Of a DNA stretch of 64,000 nt, positions 1 through 7,957 are shown piece by piece; position 1 is the stretch's first letter, and the number at the start of each line of letters is the position of its first letter. The notes beneath the pieces are model-generated. The model saw nothing but the letters and a program-made list of their open reading frames with translations. It did not search any database and was not told where the DNA came from. The stretch is from Aquimarina sp. AU474 (GTDB lineage: Bacteria > Bacteroidota > Bacteroidia > Flavobacteriales > Flavobacteriaceae): assembly GCF_900312815.1 (NCBI RefSeq), contig NZ_OMPE01000006.1:310001-374000 (forward strand), in the 5' to 3' direction. Position numbers and translations under genes: made by a program.

Positions 1-638
1 GCATGCCCTAAGGATGCAATTTTTTTAAGATCTAAATACTGGCCGGTATAGTAATTTACCCCGCCAATTAATAATAAAGCAATTTCATCTCCTTGTTGAT
101 CAAGAATGGTTTCTAAATCTTCTAAATGAAGTAACTCTTCTCCTTTTCTGGGTTTCCATTCTATTATTCCTTCCTTATGATCAAAACCATGAAAACGTAG
201 TTGAGATTCTACAGCATATCGATCCGAAGGAAATGCATCACTTTCTATAACTATTTTAAATTTTGTTTTGCTGGGTTGGTAAAAAGAAACCATTAGCAAA
301 TGTAAGTTAGTAGTCAAAGTATTCATAATTACTACTTCTAATGGTTTAGCTCCAACTACTTTGGCCATAGAATCAGTCAAGAATTCATGATATGGCATCC
401 ACGGGTTTTTGGCTTCAAAATGCCCTTCGACACCAAGGTTAGCCCAATCCTTTAATTCTTGTAAAATGTACTCTTGAGTTGCTTTTGGTTGTAACCCTAA
501 TGAATTACCACACATGTAAATCCAATCATTTCCTTGATCATCTTTTGGGATATGAAATTGGTTCTTGTAGTGATTTAATTCATCTTTTTGATCTTGCTCT
601 TTTGCGTATGCTAGACTAGTTTTGAGTAGAGTTGACAT
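1..638 (-). CDS. kynU: Kynureninase, C-terminal part cut by the window edge
   Basis: PLP-dependent hydrolase of the kynurenine pathway, which cleaves kynurenine or 3-hydroxykynurenine to anthranilate or 3-hydroxyanthranilate plus alanine in the cytosol. About 212 N-terminal residues are visible, roughly half of the usual 420 or so. The N-terminal signature YMCGNSLGLQPK, the WANLGVEGHF segment and the VVIMNTLTTNLHLLMVSFY stretch are typical of kynureninases. The PLP lysine lies beyond the edge. The start at 638 has an A/T-rich leader and a short palindrome just upstream. The identification rests on recognised motifs; the missing part cannot be checked here. Confidence 0.9.
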   Translation of the reverse strand, partial: MSTLLKTSLAYAKEQDQKDELNHYKNQFHIPKDDQGNDWIYMCGNSLGLQPKATQEYILQELKDWANLGVEGHFEAKNPWMPYHEFLTDSMAKVVGAKPLEVVIMNTLTTNLHLLMVSFYQPSKTKFKIVIESDAFPSDRYAVESQLRFHGFDHKEGIIEWKPRKGEELLHLEDLETILDQQGDEIALLLIGGVNYYTGQYLDLKKIASLGH

Positions 639-657
639 TTAACGTGTTTTAATAATT

Positions 658-670
658 GAAACAGTGTTTC
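658..670. promoter_or_regulatory. Short palindrome upstream of kynU
   Basis: GAAACA-g-TGTTTC, a perfect 6-bp-arm palindrome about 20 bp upstream of the kynU start. It is placed where a repressor could act; function is inferred only. Confidence 0.3.
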
Positions 671-689
671 ATAAAGTTACAAAAAAATG

Positions 690-733
690 CTTATTTATAT
701 TAAAATAATACTCGTTATTTTAATATAAATAAG
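690..733. repeat. Perfect 19-bp inverted repeat between lipoprotein gene and kynU
   Basis: Two arms (690-708 and 715-733), perfectly complementary and almost all A/T, around a 6-nt loop. On the minus strand the second arm is followed by CATTTTTTT, so it may terminate transcription of the lipoprotein gene that ends at 887. The position just upstream of kynU also allows an operator role. Confidence 0.55.
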
Positions 734-886
734 ATTATACTCTATAGTATATTAATAGTTCATTCCAGGAACCGGAAAGATGAAATTGTAGGCATTATTA
801 AAATGGGAGAATAGAAAGATGTCAAACCATAATGTATTATTTCGTACGGTTAGATATTATTTGATACATTAAAAACGAGAATGTGT

Positions 887-1615
887 TTATTCTGTAATCA
901 CTTCAATATTTGTAAAATGAAGCGTCCAATTTCCTTCATTTTTTTTATGAGTTTTTGCTATTTTAATACCATTATAAGTTTGGTAATTTTCCCATGAAGT
1001 AATAAGAGATGGTTCTTTAGTATTCTTTTCTCTAAAAACCCATTCTTTGATGATAAAATCACCCTCAAAATAAAAATCATAAGCATCGCCAGGAGTATAT
1101 CCGCCATCGGTATTGTATACGATAGTTAATTTTTGCATATTTTTTCCACTTATAGGGGCTACGGCTATGGCCTCATGTTTTGTAGTAAAACTTGCTGCAT
1201 CCCAAACCAAATTAAAAGGGGCTAATAACCAATATTTGTCATTGATAAACCCTTGATCTGCTCTTTGATTAGTACTATCTATTTTACTTCTGTTATAGGT
1301 AATAGTATCATTTACTGAAGTTAAAGAAACCATATTTTTTTTTGGTTTCCATGTCCAAGAACGTTCATAATGTGTTGTGTCTCGATCCACATTAAATGTG
1401 AATTTAATTTCTTTTACATTACTCCAATTTTGTAAACCATTGGCAGAAGCAATAGCACTAGCGGTAGTTGATATTTTTGGATTTTCTGTTTTTGTTATAG
1501 GTTGTGGGTCTCTAACTTCAACTTCATCATCATATTGGTGGTTTTCTTTTTTTACTTCGTTTTTACAGCTTAAAAAAAGCAAAGAACACATTGTATAGAA
1601 TACCAGGGTTTTCAT
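887..1615 (-). CDS. Outer-surface lipoprotein of unknown function
   Basis: A 242-residue protein with a lipoprotein signal peptide: short basic start, hydrophobic core and lipobox LFLSC with Cys17. It is therefore probably anchored in the outer membrane or periplasm after Lol sorting. A charged Lys/Glu linker follows, then a beta-rich soluble domain with many aromatic residues (RSWTWKPKKNMV, YTPGDAYDFYFEGDF). The pattern recalls flavobacterial DUF6503-type proteins, but I am not sure of that family. Its stop is about 250 bp upstream of kynU, with the 19-bp inverted repeat in between. No catalytic motif is visible. Confidence 0.75.
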   Translation of the reverse strand: MKTLVFYTMCSLLFLSCKNEVKKENHQYDDEVEVRDPQPITKTENPKISTTASAIASANGLQNWSNVKEIKFTFNVDRDTTHYERSWTWKPKKNMVSLTSVNDTITYNRSKIDSTNQRADQGFINDKYWLLAPFNLVWDAASFTTKHEAIAVAPISGKNMQKLTIVYNTDGGYTPGDAYDFYFEGDFIIKEWVFREKNTKEPSLITSWENYQTYNGIKIAKTHKKNEGNWTLHFTNIEVITE

Positions 1616-1647
1616 GTTGGATTAGTTTTGGGCTAAAATATAAAAAG

Positions 1648-1680
1648 AAAAACCTTGCTAATCGAGATTAACAAGGTTTT
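1648..1680 (-). terminator. Hairpin terminator after the cupredoxin-like gene
   Basis: AAAACCTTG and CAAGGTTTT arms with additional inner pairing (TAAT/ATTA) lie 22 bp past the stop at 1702. The T-rich arm end fits an intrinsic terminator for the minus strand. Confidence 0.65.
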
Positions 1681-1701
1681 AGGGTTTTTATGAAAGTCAA
1701 T

Positions 1702-2070
1702 TTACTTGACAGTCAATGTATATTGTGGTGTTTTATTTAAAGGGCAGAAATATTTGTATGTTCCTTTCTTTAATGTAACTGTATTAGAACTTTCTGTCTT
1801 ACCATCTGCAACTACTTTAGTTACATAAGCAGATGTAATGTGATTCTTAGGATCAGAAGCATCTTTTCCTTCAGGTACTAATACAAATCCAACATCAGTT
1901 CCAACATTATTGTTAGTAATGTTAAAAACATAACTTCCTTCAGAAAGTGTTACTTCTTTTTCAGTAAACTCTCCTTTAGTTTGTTCAAGAGATACATTTT
2001 TTACTTCTTGAGCTTGTGCAGAAAAAGTTACTGCTAAAACAAATGTGAATAATGTGATTAATTTTTTCAT
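1702..2070 (-). CDS. Secreted cupredoxin-like small protein
   Basis: A 122-residue protein with a Sec signal peptide (MKKLITLFTFVLAVTFSAQAQ, cleavage near residue 21). The C-terminal segment KKGTYKYFCPLNKTPQYTLTV resembles the Cys-ligand strand of plastocyanin-type cupredoxins (GxYxFxC). The usual His and Met ligands after the Cys are absent, since the Cys is followed by PLNKTPQ, so a normal type 1 copper site is doubtful. It lies downstream of the AhpD-like gene with a hairpin between them, and may be partly co-transcribed with it. A periplasmic location is likely. The fold assignment comes from motif resemblance only. Confidence 0.7.
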   Translation of the reverse strand: MKKLITLFTFVLAVTFSAQAQEVKNVSLEQTKGEFTEKEVTLSEGSYVFNITNNNVGTDVGFVLVPEGKDASDPKNHITSAYVTKVVADGKTESSNTVTLKKGTYKYFCPLNKTPQYTLTVK

Positions 2071-2123
2071 GATTTTAATTTAATTTATTTATTTAAATGA
2101 TTTACTAATTTTTAATTTGGGTA

Positions 2124-2160
2124 CTGAAAAGGAATAAAATATCTTTCCATTCCTTTTCAG
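2124..2160 (-). repeat. Perfect 12-bp hairpin between AhpD-like and cupredoxin-like genes
   Basis: CTGAAAAGGAAT and ATTCCTTTTCAG arms around a 13-nt loop. No T-run follows on the minus strand, so an RNA-stability or processing hairpin between two co-transcribed genes is more likely than a strong terminator. Confidence 0.5.
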
Positions 2161-2198
2161 ATATATAAATAATTGGGATAATTCTTAGTGGTTACAAC

Positions 2199-2747
2199 TT
2201 ATATCGCTGCTGTTTCTAATGGTTGAGCTACCGGAAAATCTACAGGAATCTGAGTTGTACTGTGAATATAGTTTGAGATTGTTTTATCTCCTACCAATGA
2301 AATAGTATCAATTAAGTTTCCTTTCGTGTATCCTGCAGCAAAAAAGTTATCAATTACATTTTGGTCCGTTTTACCTCTTTTTTCGGTAATGTTTTTCGCT
2401 AATTTTGCCAATGCATCTAATTTTGAGTCAAAAGAAGCTGCTCCGGCTCGTAATTCTAAAATTTGCTCATCGGTAAAACCATTCATTTTTCCAATTGCAG
2501 TGTGCGCGGATAAACAATAGATACATTCATTTACTTGACTTACAGCTAAGTTAACTACTTCTTTTTCTTTTGCAGATAGAGATGTCTTTGCATTAGAAAA
2601 AGTAAGATAATTTTCTAGGGCAGTATCACTATGTGCGTATGTTGCATATAGATTAGGAACAAATCCTAAAGCTTTATTTAGATTATCAAATATGGCTTGG
2701 TTATTAGCGCTTACTTCATCTCTTGTTGGTACATTAAATGTGCTCAT
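2199..2747 (-). CDS. AhpD-like carboxymuconolactone decarboxylase family peroxidase
   Basis: A 182-residue cytosolic protein of the CMD/AhpD fold. The redox motif E74-C75-x-x-C78-x-x-x-H82 (ECIYCLSAH) is intact and is the proton-relay and peroxidatic site of alkylhydroperoxidase D-like proteins. Members reduce peroxides or handle reactive ring compounds; the substrate cannot be told from sequence. The gene is preceded by one of three copies of a putative AraC-type operator (2871-2896) and a -7 element (CTTTG at 2831-2835, minus strand), leaving a leader of about 80 nt. It is therefore likely induced by the neighbouring AraC-family regulator. Confidence 0.85.
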   Translation of the reverse strand: MSTFNVPTRDEVSANNQAIFDNLNKALGFVPNLYATYAHSDTALENYLTFSNAKTSLSAKEKEVVNLAVSQVNECIYCLSAHTAIGKMNGFTDEQILELRAGAASFDSKLDALAKLAKNITEKRGKTDQNVIDNFFAAGYTKGNLIDTISLVGDKTISNYIHSTTQIPVDFPVAQPLETAAI

Positions 2748-2830
2748 AATTTTAAGGTTTTTGTTAGTCTGATATTCTATCAGATTCGGTTAATATTTAT
2801 TTTTCTAATTCGTTATTCTTAATTTCTTTA

Positions 2831-2896
2831 CAAAGATCGGGAGAGAGCGATTGTGAAAAAATGATCGTTTTTCCCGATAACATGTCAATATTTCCT
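2831..2896 (-). promoter_or_regulatory. Promoter with AraC-type operator, copy A
   Basis: On the minus strand two direct half-sites (AGGAA and GGGAA) start 21 bp apart and are joined by the conserved block AATATTGACA. The second half-site starts exactly 45 bases before the end of the -7 element GATCTTTG. The -7 differs from TAnnTTTG in its first base, as expected for an activator-dependent promoter. It drives the AhpD-like gene. Copies B and C have the same geometry. Confidence 0.7.
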
Positions 2897-2907
2897 GTGT
2901 TGTTCTT

Positions 2908-3069
2908 TTAGTGTTGTTCTTTTATAAAAGGCTTTTCTGCATCACAATAAAAATCATGAATAGCACTTCTTTCACAATGTGTTTTCGTACTTAATGAAGT
3001 TATAATTCTTTTTTTTCCTTGACGGAAAATTTCTATTAAATTGAAAATTGATTTATTTTGAATTGTCAT
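2908..3069 (-). CDS. Small 53-residue protein of unknown function in the AraC-type regulon
   Basis: ATG at 3069 opens 53 codons ending in TAA at 2908. The product starts MTIQNKSIFNLIEIF and ends FIKEQH. It is basic in its first half, has two cysteines in the second half, and has no signal peptide or membrane segment. It is supported mainly by context: promoter/operator copy B sits 27 bp upstream, with the same spacing as in front of the two neighbouring genes. I do not recognise the sequence. The alternative is that the promoter serves a small RNA or the downstream genes. Confidence 0.45.
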   Translation of the reverse strand: MTIQNKSIFNLIEIFRQGKKRIITSLSTKTHCERSAIHDFYCDAEKPFIKEQH

Positions 3070-3095
3070 TTTGATATTGTTTTAAATTAACAATA

Positions 3096-3161
3096 CAAAG
3101 ATGCGATATAGATGATGCTGAAGAAATGGTTGTTCTTCCCGGAGACTTGTCAATATTTCCC
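3096..3161 (-). promoter_or_regulatory. Promoter with AraC-type operator, copy B
   Basis: Half-sites GGGAA (3157-3161) and GGGAA (3136-3140) read on the minus strand with 21-bp period and the shared AATATTGACAAG block. The -7 element CATCTTTG ends at 3096, again 45 bases from the start of the second half-site. It lies directly upstream of the 53-aa ORF. Confidence 0.7.
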
Positions 3162-3170
3162 GAGCATAAA

Positions 3171-3195
3171 AAAACCTCTGCATTACAGAGGTTTT
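3171..3195 (-). terminator. Hairpin terminator after the DoxX-like gene
   Basis: AAAACCTCTG and CAGAGGTTTT arms with a 5-nt loop follow the stop at 3218 on the minus strand. The arm ends in TTTT and continues into a further T-run from the A-tract at 3168-3174. Confidence 0.75.
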
Positions 3196-3217
3196 GATTT
3201 TAGTCTTGTAATCTTTT

Positions 3218-3589
3218 TTAGAAAAAAATTACTTGTTTTCTGTTTATCCAAAGTATAATAGCACTTAATATAAAGGTAATAACGGCAGTAAAAAATAAGA
3301 TACCACCATCACTGTTAATTTCAATTCCCAGTTTGGTGAGATGTAGCATAATTGCTCCACCAATAATTCCTAGAGTCAACGTTGCTCCAATCCAAACTGT
3401 TCTGGGTATTAATAGTAATATTCCTGCAATCAGTTCTGTAACACCAGTGGCAATACGACCATATGGCTCCATTCCAACTTTTGTGAAAATGTATACGCTA
3501 TCGGGATGGGCAGTAAATTTAAATCTAAGAGTTTGGATCAAGATAATTGCTACGATAATTCGTAGCAATAGGGGTAGGATCTTTTTCAT
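3218..3589 (-). CDS. DoxX-like inner-membrane protein
   Basis: A 123-residue integral membrane protein with four predicted helices (about residues 5-21, 46-62, 67-85 and 98-115), the normal length and layout of small DoxX/DoxD-type proteins. Motifs such as R-F-K-F in the first helix region and G-x-x-E-L-I-A-G-I-L-L in the second helix support this. DoxX proteins are linked to redox or sulfur stress in other bacteria; the biochemical role is unclear. It starts 39 bp after the secreted protein gene and is probably co-transcribed from promoter copy C, ending at the terminator 3171-3195. Confidence 0.8.
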   Translation of the reverse strand: MKKILPLLLRIIVAIILIQTLRFKFTAHPDSVYIFTKVGMEPYGRIATGVTELIAGILLLIPRTVWIGATLTLGIIGGAIMLHLTKLGIEINSDGGILFFTAVITFILSAIILWINRKQVIFF

Positions 3590-3627
3590 TTTTGAGTTTG
3601 TGTTTACTTTTTTGGCTCTATCGAAAA

Positions 3628-4101
3628 TTATAAAACGCTCGGTAAAGCATCTATTTTCCCATTAAAAGTATTCTTTCTTGAGATAATATACAATTCTTCT
3701 AGATTATTATCTTTTCTAAATTGATTGATTAACTCTGGAAGTCGCTCATTTAAGAATTCTGCAAAAGCCTCAGGGTCAGTACTTCTATTTGCTCCTTTAC
3801 GTATGGTTTTCAAGTAAGATATACTCAGGATTTCTAGATTGCTTCTTTCAGAAAGAAACAATAAATACTCGTTATTTTGTTTAGCTTCTTTAATTTTAAC
3901 TTTAAAATTGATACTATTGTCTGCAATTAAGTCATTGTTATAACCGCTAAAATTATTTGTGTATACTACTTCTTCTACTTGATCATTTAAGTATACAGTT
4001 TCTAATTCGTCTTCATAAGTAACCTGTGCATTACCTGTCGAGAACACTAATAATAAAAGACTTAATATTGTGAGTTGGATATGTTGTGAATATGTTTTCA
4101 T
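3628..4101 (-). CDS. Secreted protein of unknown function
   Basis: A 157-residue protein with a Sec signal peptide (hydrophobic stretch LTILSLLLLVFSTGNAQ, cleavage near residue 25). The mature part is acidic with mixed alpha/beta character and no cysteine. I do not recognise the family and see no catalytic motif. It is preceded by operator copy C with -7 element CACCTTTG, leaving a leader of about 57 nt, and is followed closely by the DoxX-like gene. It therefore belongs to the presumed regulon of the AraC-type regulator encoded directly upstream. Confidence 0.75.
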   Translation of the reverse strand: MKTYSQHIQLTILSLLLLVFSTGNAQVTYEDELETVYLNDQVEEVVYTNNFSGYNNDLIADNSINFKVKIKEAKQNNEYLLFLSERSNLEILSISYLKTIRKGANRSTDPEAFAEFLNERLPELINQFRKDNNLEELYIISRKNTFNGKIDALPSVL

Positions 4102-4157
4102 CTTTTCTATATTTTTACCCGAAAAAATTTCGGTGGTTGTTTAACTAAATTATAGTA

Positions 4158-4223
4158 CAAAGGTGGGGCAAAAATCAAAATTAAAACATAGCTCTTCTTC
4201 CTTTAAGCTTGTCAATATTTCCC
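4158..4223 (-). promoter_or_regulatory. Promoter with AraC-type operator, copy C
   Basis: Half-sites GGGAA (4219-4223) and AGGAA (4198-4202) on the minus strand, 21-bp period, with the block AATATTGACAAG between. The -7 element CACCTTTG ends at 4158, exactly 45 bases from the second half-site start. The distal half-site lies inside the last codons of the regulator gene, whose stop is at 4212. Confidence 0.7.
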
Positions 4224-5060
4224 TACGACTTCAAGTTTTAATTGTTTTTTGAATTCAGAGGGAGAAAAAGATGTATGTTTTTTAAACATTCTGCTTAGAT
4301 GAGAGGCATCATCAAAACCTAATTCGTATGCAATCTCCTTAGCAGTTTTTTCTGTATAGATAAGTAGGCGTTTGGCTTCTAGAATAATTCGATCATGAAT
4401 AATCTTTAAGGGACTCTTTTCAAATTTGGCAAAATTATTAGATAATGTCTTAGGTGACTTGAAAAGTTTGTCGGCATAAAACCCCACAGAATGCTCTTCT
4501 CTAAAATTAAACTCAACTAAAGCATTAAATTGTCTAATTAAATCAGCTTGATCTTTAATGCTGTTAAAATCATCTTGCTGCTTAATAAGTCTGGTCGTCG
4601 TAATAATAAATCTAGCCATCAACATACGTAACATTTCTGCCTGTATAGTATCAACTGTGTCCAGTTCTTCAAGGAAAATCTGGTGAAACAATTCTAATTT
4701 ACTGCGTTGTTCGTTATCAAGATGTACAATTGGAATAACACTGTTTCCGTAAAAGAGTACACCCATACAACTAACTTCTTTGTCATGATCTTTAATACAA
4801 TAAAACTCACGGTTAAATTGATAAACAATAAGATCTGATCCGCTTATAAATTTGAAATACTGATTAGGGGTTAGTACCACAATATTATTTATAGGTACCG
4901 TAACAGAAATTCCATCCACCTCTAAAACCGTTTCTTTGTCTTTAACCCAAATAAAAGTATATAAACCTATCACTTCAGATTTTTGATAGGATTGTAATAA
5001 CTCTTCATTGGCTACTTTTAATACGGCTTCGGTCGAAAATTCCTTAAACTCCTTGATCAT
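4212..5060 (-). CDS. AraC-family transcriptional regulator
   Basis: A 282-residue DNA-binding protein. Residues 1-165 form a cupin-like sensing part. The C-terminal 100 residues carry the double helix-turn-helix of AraC/XylS, with the recognisable signature TAKEIAYELGFDDASHLSRM then FKKHTSFSPSEFKK. The last bases of the gene overlap operator copy C, and the three direct-repeat sites with 21-bp period match the two-turn spacing expected for AraC-type binding. It is likely the activator of the AhpD-like, 53-aa, secreted-protein and DoxX-like genes. The inducer is unknown; the AhpD-like and DoxX-like targets hint at chemical or oxidative stress. Confidence 0.9.
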   Translation of the reverse strand: MIKEFKEFSTEAVLKVANEELLQSYQKSEVIGLYTFIWVKDKETVLEVDGISVTVPINNIVVLTPNQYFKFISGSDLIVYQFNREFYCIKDHDKEVSCMGVLFYGNSVIPIVHLDNEQRSKLELFHQIFLEELDTVDTIQAEMLRMLMARFIITTTRLIKQQDDFNSIKDQADLIRQFNALVEFNFREEHSVGFYADKLFKSPKTLSNNFAKFEKSPLKIIHDRIILEAKRLLIYTEKTAKEIAYELGFDDASHLSRMFKKHTSFSPSEFKKQLKLEVVGKY

Positions 5061-5151
5061 ACTATAAAGGTCGTGTTTTTAATGATTTCATTACAAATGG
5101 GGAGTAATAATTTATTGTTAATGTTAAAGCTTAAATCTATTGATATGGCCG

Positions 5152-6198
5152 CTATAGATGTTGATTAAAAAAATCAATTGCTAGATCTACTGTTTTTTGA
5201 TGTATCTCTTTTCGGTTTACTTCGGGATGATCTGTAGTGATGATGGGAGCAATTTTTTTTCCAAATTCCGTTGATTCATTTAAAAAAACATAATGATTTA
5301 CATGCTCATTAAATAGATGTAGTGAGCTAGTTTTAATTAAATTATGATAATGCAGTGCATTACTTTTTATTGGCGTATTGGTATCGCCTTTACCTGCAAC
5401 AATGAAAATAGGTGCGGTTATTTTGTCGGTTTGTTTTTCAGAATGAAACCCAAAACCAATCGCCGGAGCCATTACAAAAAAAGCTTTTATGCGATCATCT
5501 TTTACTTGATCTTTATACATGTTATAAGAGGAAACAATCAGACTGTCCGTATCAAAATCAATGATTTCATCGGTTTTAGGGAATTCTGGAGGCATAGCTC
5601 TATCATCGTTATTGCCTTCATGATGATTCCTATCTACATATCCTCCTGCCAAAGCAATATTGGTATAGCCTCCTAAAGAAAAACCTACACCACCAATTTT
5701 GGAAACATCAATCTTTGATCCTACCAGTGGGTCTTTGAGTACATTAGTTAGTGCATATTGCATATCTATTGCCCGTTCCCACCATTTGACGAATTCTCGC
5801 GGTAGTTTGTTAAAAGTAGAATTTCCGTAATGATCTATTGAGACCACAATATATCCCTCTTTTACCATTTTTTCGATAAACCAGGTTAACGAAAAACGAT
5901 TTCCGCCAGTTCCATGAGAAACTAGTAATAAGGGGAATTTATCTTCGGGGATACTAGCATTTTTTTTAGTATCAATACTTTTAAATAACTCTTTTCGCCG
6001 AGAAGGAATTTGGTTTTGACTAATTGTATCATTAGTAGGATACCAAATTTCGGTTACCACAGGTCGATTTCTAGATTGATCTGTATAGGTAATAGATTTT
6101 TGACCTATACGGTATTGATTTTCTTTTTTAGAGGTAGAGGTAGAGTTGCAAGAAAAAAATAACCCCATTAATATACCTGCAATTAGTACTTTTTGCAT
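5152..6198 (-). CDS. Lipoprotein alpha/beta hydrolase (dienelactone/PAF-acetylhydrolase-like)
   Basis: A 348-residue protein with a lipoprotein signal (LMGLFFSC, Cys17), so the enzyme sits on a membrane facing the periplasm or outside. The alpha/beta hydrolase core shows the oxyanion strand LLLVSHGTGGN (about 91-100), the nucleophile elbow GFSLGG with Ser174, and a late His in a strand near NEHVNHYVF. The family resembles PAF-acetylhydrolase and dienelactone hydrolase-type esterases. The real substrate cannot be told. It stands alone, transcribed in the same direction as the AraC gene, with 90 bp between them. Confidence 0.8.
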   Translation of the reverse strand: MQKVLIAGILMGLFFSCNSTSTSKKENQYRIGQKSITYTDQSRNRPVVTEIWYPTNDTISQNQIPSRRKELFKSIDTKKNASIPEDKFPLLLVSHGTGGNRFSLTWFIEKMVKEGYIVVSIDHYGNSTFNKLPREFVKWWERAIDMQYALTNVLKDPLVGSKIDVSKIGGVGFSLGGYTNIALAGGYVDRNHHEGNNDDRAMPPEFPKTDEIIDFDTDSLIVSSYNMYKDQVKDDRIKAFFVMAPAIGFGFHSEKQTDKITAPIFIVAGKGDTNTPIKSNALHYHNLIKTSSLHLFNEHVNHYVFLNESTEFGKKIAPIITTDHPEVNRKEIHQKTVDLAIDFFNQHL

Positions 6199-6295
6199 TG
6201 GTGTATGATTAGTGTTGTATATAATAGATGTCTTAAAATATCATTTGTTACACTTTGTTTGCATTAATACAAATGACTTACCTAATTTGAAAATA

Positions 6296-6832
6296 TCACG
6301 GATGACTCCAATTTTTTTTATCAATACTGAAAACGTTAAATACGTCATCTGTCATTCTTTCGAAAGTCATTCCGTTTTTACGAGCTACTTTTTCAGAACC
6401 TATGTTGTTGATATGTACTACAGAGATTAGCGAATCTGAAAAATTATGTTCAAAAGCATAATTTTTACACTTAGATGCTGCTTCATATGCATATCCTTGA
6501 CTCCAGAATTCGGGAAGTATAGAGTACCCAACTTCTAAACGTTCTACATCGTCAATGGTTTGTACTAATAATCCACATTGGCCAATAAATTTATTGGTTG
6601 CTTTATCAATAAGCACATTCATTCCTCCTAGTTCGTTTTCGTATCTATAAAAAGCTTTGTCAAACCATGCTTGACATAGTTGAGTAGGTGAGAGTGCGGT
6701 ATCAAGTTTTAAAAAATTAGCTACATTCTTTTCTTTAAATAACTTTGTCCATTCTTCAAAGTCTTTTTGTTCTAGTAGTCTGAATTTTAATCTTTCGGTT
6801 TCTTGTCCTGTGAGTAAATATTTCATTTGCAT
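6296..6832 (-). CDS. GNAT acetyltransferase (RimJ/RimL type)
   Basis: A 178-residue cytosolic protein. It follows the GNAT pattern: an N-terminal TERLKFRLLEQKDFEEW strand-helix, a central IGQCGLL strand, the acetyl-CoA-binding region VGYSILPEFWSQGYAYEA and the late VARKNGMTFE motif typical of the RimJ/RimL subgroup. The acceptor is unknown, perhaps a protein N-terminus or small amine. Translation could start at residue 1 or at Met3, which are two codons apart. Monocistronic as far as can be seen. Confidence 0.85.
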   Translation of the reverse strand: MQMKYLLTGQETERLKFRLLEQKDFEEWTKLFKEKNVANFLKLDTALSPTQLCQAWFDKAFYRYENELGGMNVLIDKATNKFIGQCGLLVQTIDDVERLEVGYSILPEFWSQGYAYEAASKCKNYAFEHNFSDSLISVVHINNIGSEKVARKNGMTFERMTDDVFNVFSIDKKNWSHP

Positions 6833-6936
6833 TTGTCTACCTATTTATGAATAAGAGATTAACACAAAGCTATAAGATTTTGGATAAATAAAAATATTAA
6901 GTGTTATAGTAAGGTTAGATCAATTCTTATTGATTA

Positions 6937-7833
6937 TTAACGCTTAGAAAATTTAGTAGGCTTCCCTCTGTGTAGATATCTAAATTTTCCCCTTGTTAAT
7001 TTGTACAATGGAATCCCATATCCTAACGTTATAAAGTTTCGTTGCTGATTTATAGTAGTAGTTCCTAGTTCATAACCGTAGCCTAGTTGAAAATCTAATA
7101 AACTTAAAGAAATGGTTGGGGCAAAGACATTTTTATTGTCATCTCCGGTAGAAGCAGAAAATAAAAAACCAAGGTGTAGTCCTATCGAATTTTCAAATTC
7201 ATTACTTATTAGATCGCCATTTTCATCTCTCGTCTCGGTCATACGACCCGAGCTTATTCCAAATCCGGCACCAACAGAACTAAATAATAGAATATCACCT
7301 CTTTTTTCAGAATCATCTTTTGCGAAATTAAATCGCGCTATAGGTACGTTGAAATTTGTGTTCCATATAATAGCTTTAAATGTTACCGTCTTATCTGCAA
7401 ATATTTGATTTGCTTCTTCGGTAGTATTAAGATATTCATTTTTTAGAATGATATTATTCTTATAATTATCAAGCCGTCTTTTCTCTTTAGTTGTTAAATA
7501 ATTTATATCGGGACTTGGCGTGAAAATTTCGTTACTATCTAGTTGTTGTTGCTTAAGTGTGTTTAATTTTAGAGATGTGTTAAGGATTTCAAACCGAAGT
7601 TTTTCGATTTCATCTTCTTTATTTTTAATCTCTTTTACTCGGTTGTCATCTAAACTGTTTAATGTTTTGATATATTCTTCAAGTATTTGTATTCTCTCTT
7701 GTTTTTCCTGTATAAGTGCTATTGTTTGTTCAATTTGCACACTTAATATTTCGAATTCTTCTTCTTCCTGGGCTCGCATATTTATAGTGAAGCATATAAC
7801 GAAAGCGATAAATATTATTTTGAATGTTTTCAT
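6937..7833 (-). CDS. Exported protein with coiled coil and barrel-like C-terminus
   Basis: A 298-residue protein with a Sec signal peptide (residues 1-21, ending MRAQ). Residues about 25-95 form a strongly predicted coiled coil (heptads rich in E, K, L, I and Q). The C-terminal half has alternating beta-strand pattern with glycine-aromatic repeats (GLHLGFLFSAS, FQLGYGYELG, FITLGYGIPLYKL) suggestive of an outer-membrane or cell-surface beta-sandwich. I do not recognise a named family. It could be an envelope structural protein; function unknown. Confidence 0.7.
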   Translation of the reverse strand: MKTFKIIFIAFVICFTINMRAQEEEEFEILSVQIEQTIALIQEKQERIQILEEYIKTLNSLDDNRVKEIKNKEDEIEKLRFEILNTSLKLNTLKQQQLDSNEIFTPSPDINYLTTKEKRRLDNYKNNIILKNEYLNTTEEANQIFADKTVTFKAIIWNTNFNVPIARFNFAKDDSEKRGDILLFSSVGAGFGISSGRMTETRDENGDLISNEFENSIGLHLGFLFSASTGDDNKNVFAPTISLSLLDFQLGYGYELGTTTINQQRNFITLGYGIPLYKLTRGKFRYLHRGKPTKFSKR

Positions 7834-7957
7834 AATAATTTTGTATTAGATATTTAGTTTTATAAGTTTTTAGACTTAAAGTCTGTATATAGTTGTAGTG
7901 TTCTTGTGAATTGATTTATTGTTGATTGAGATACATAACCATTATCAATTAATCGAA

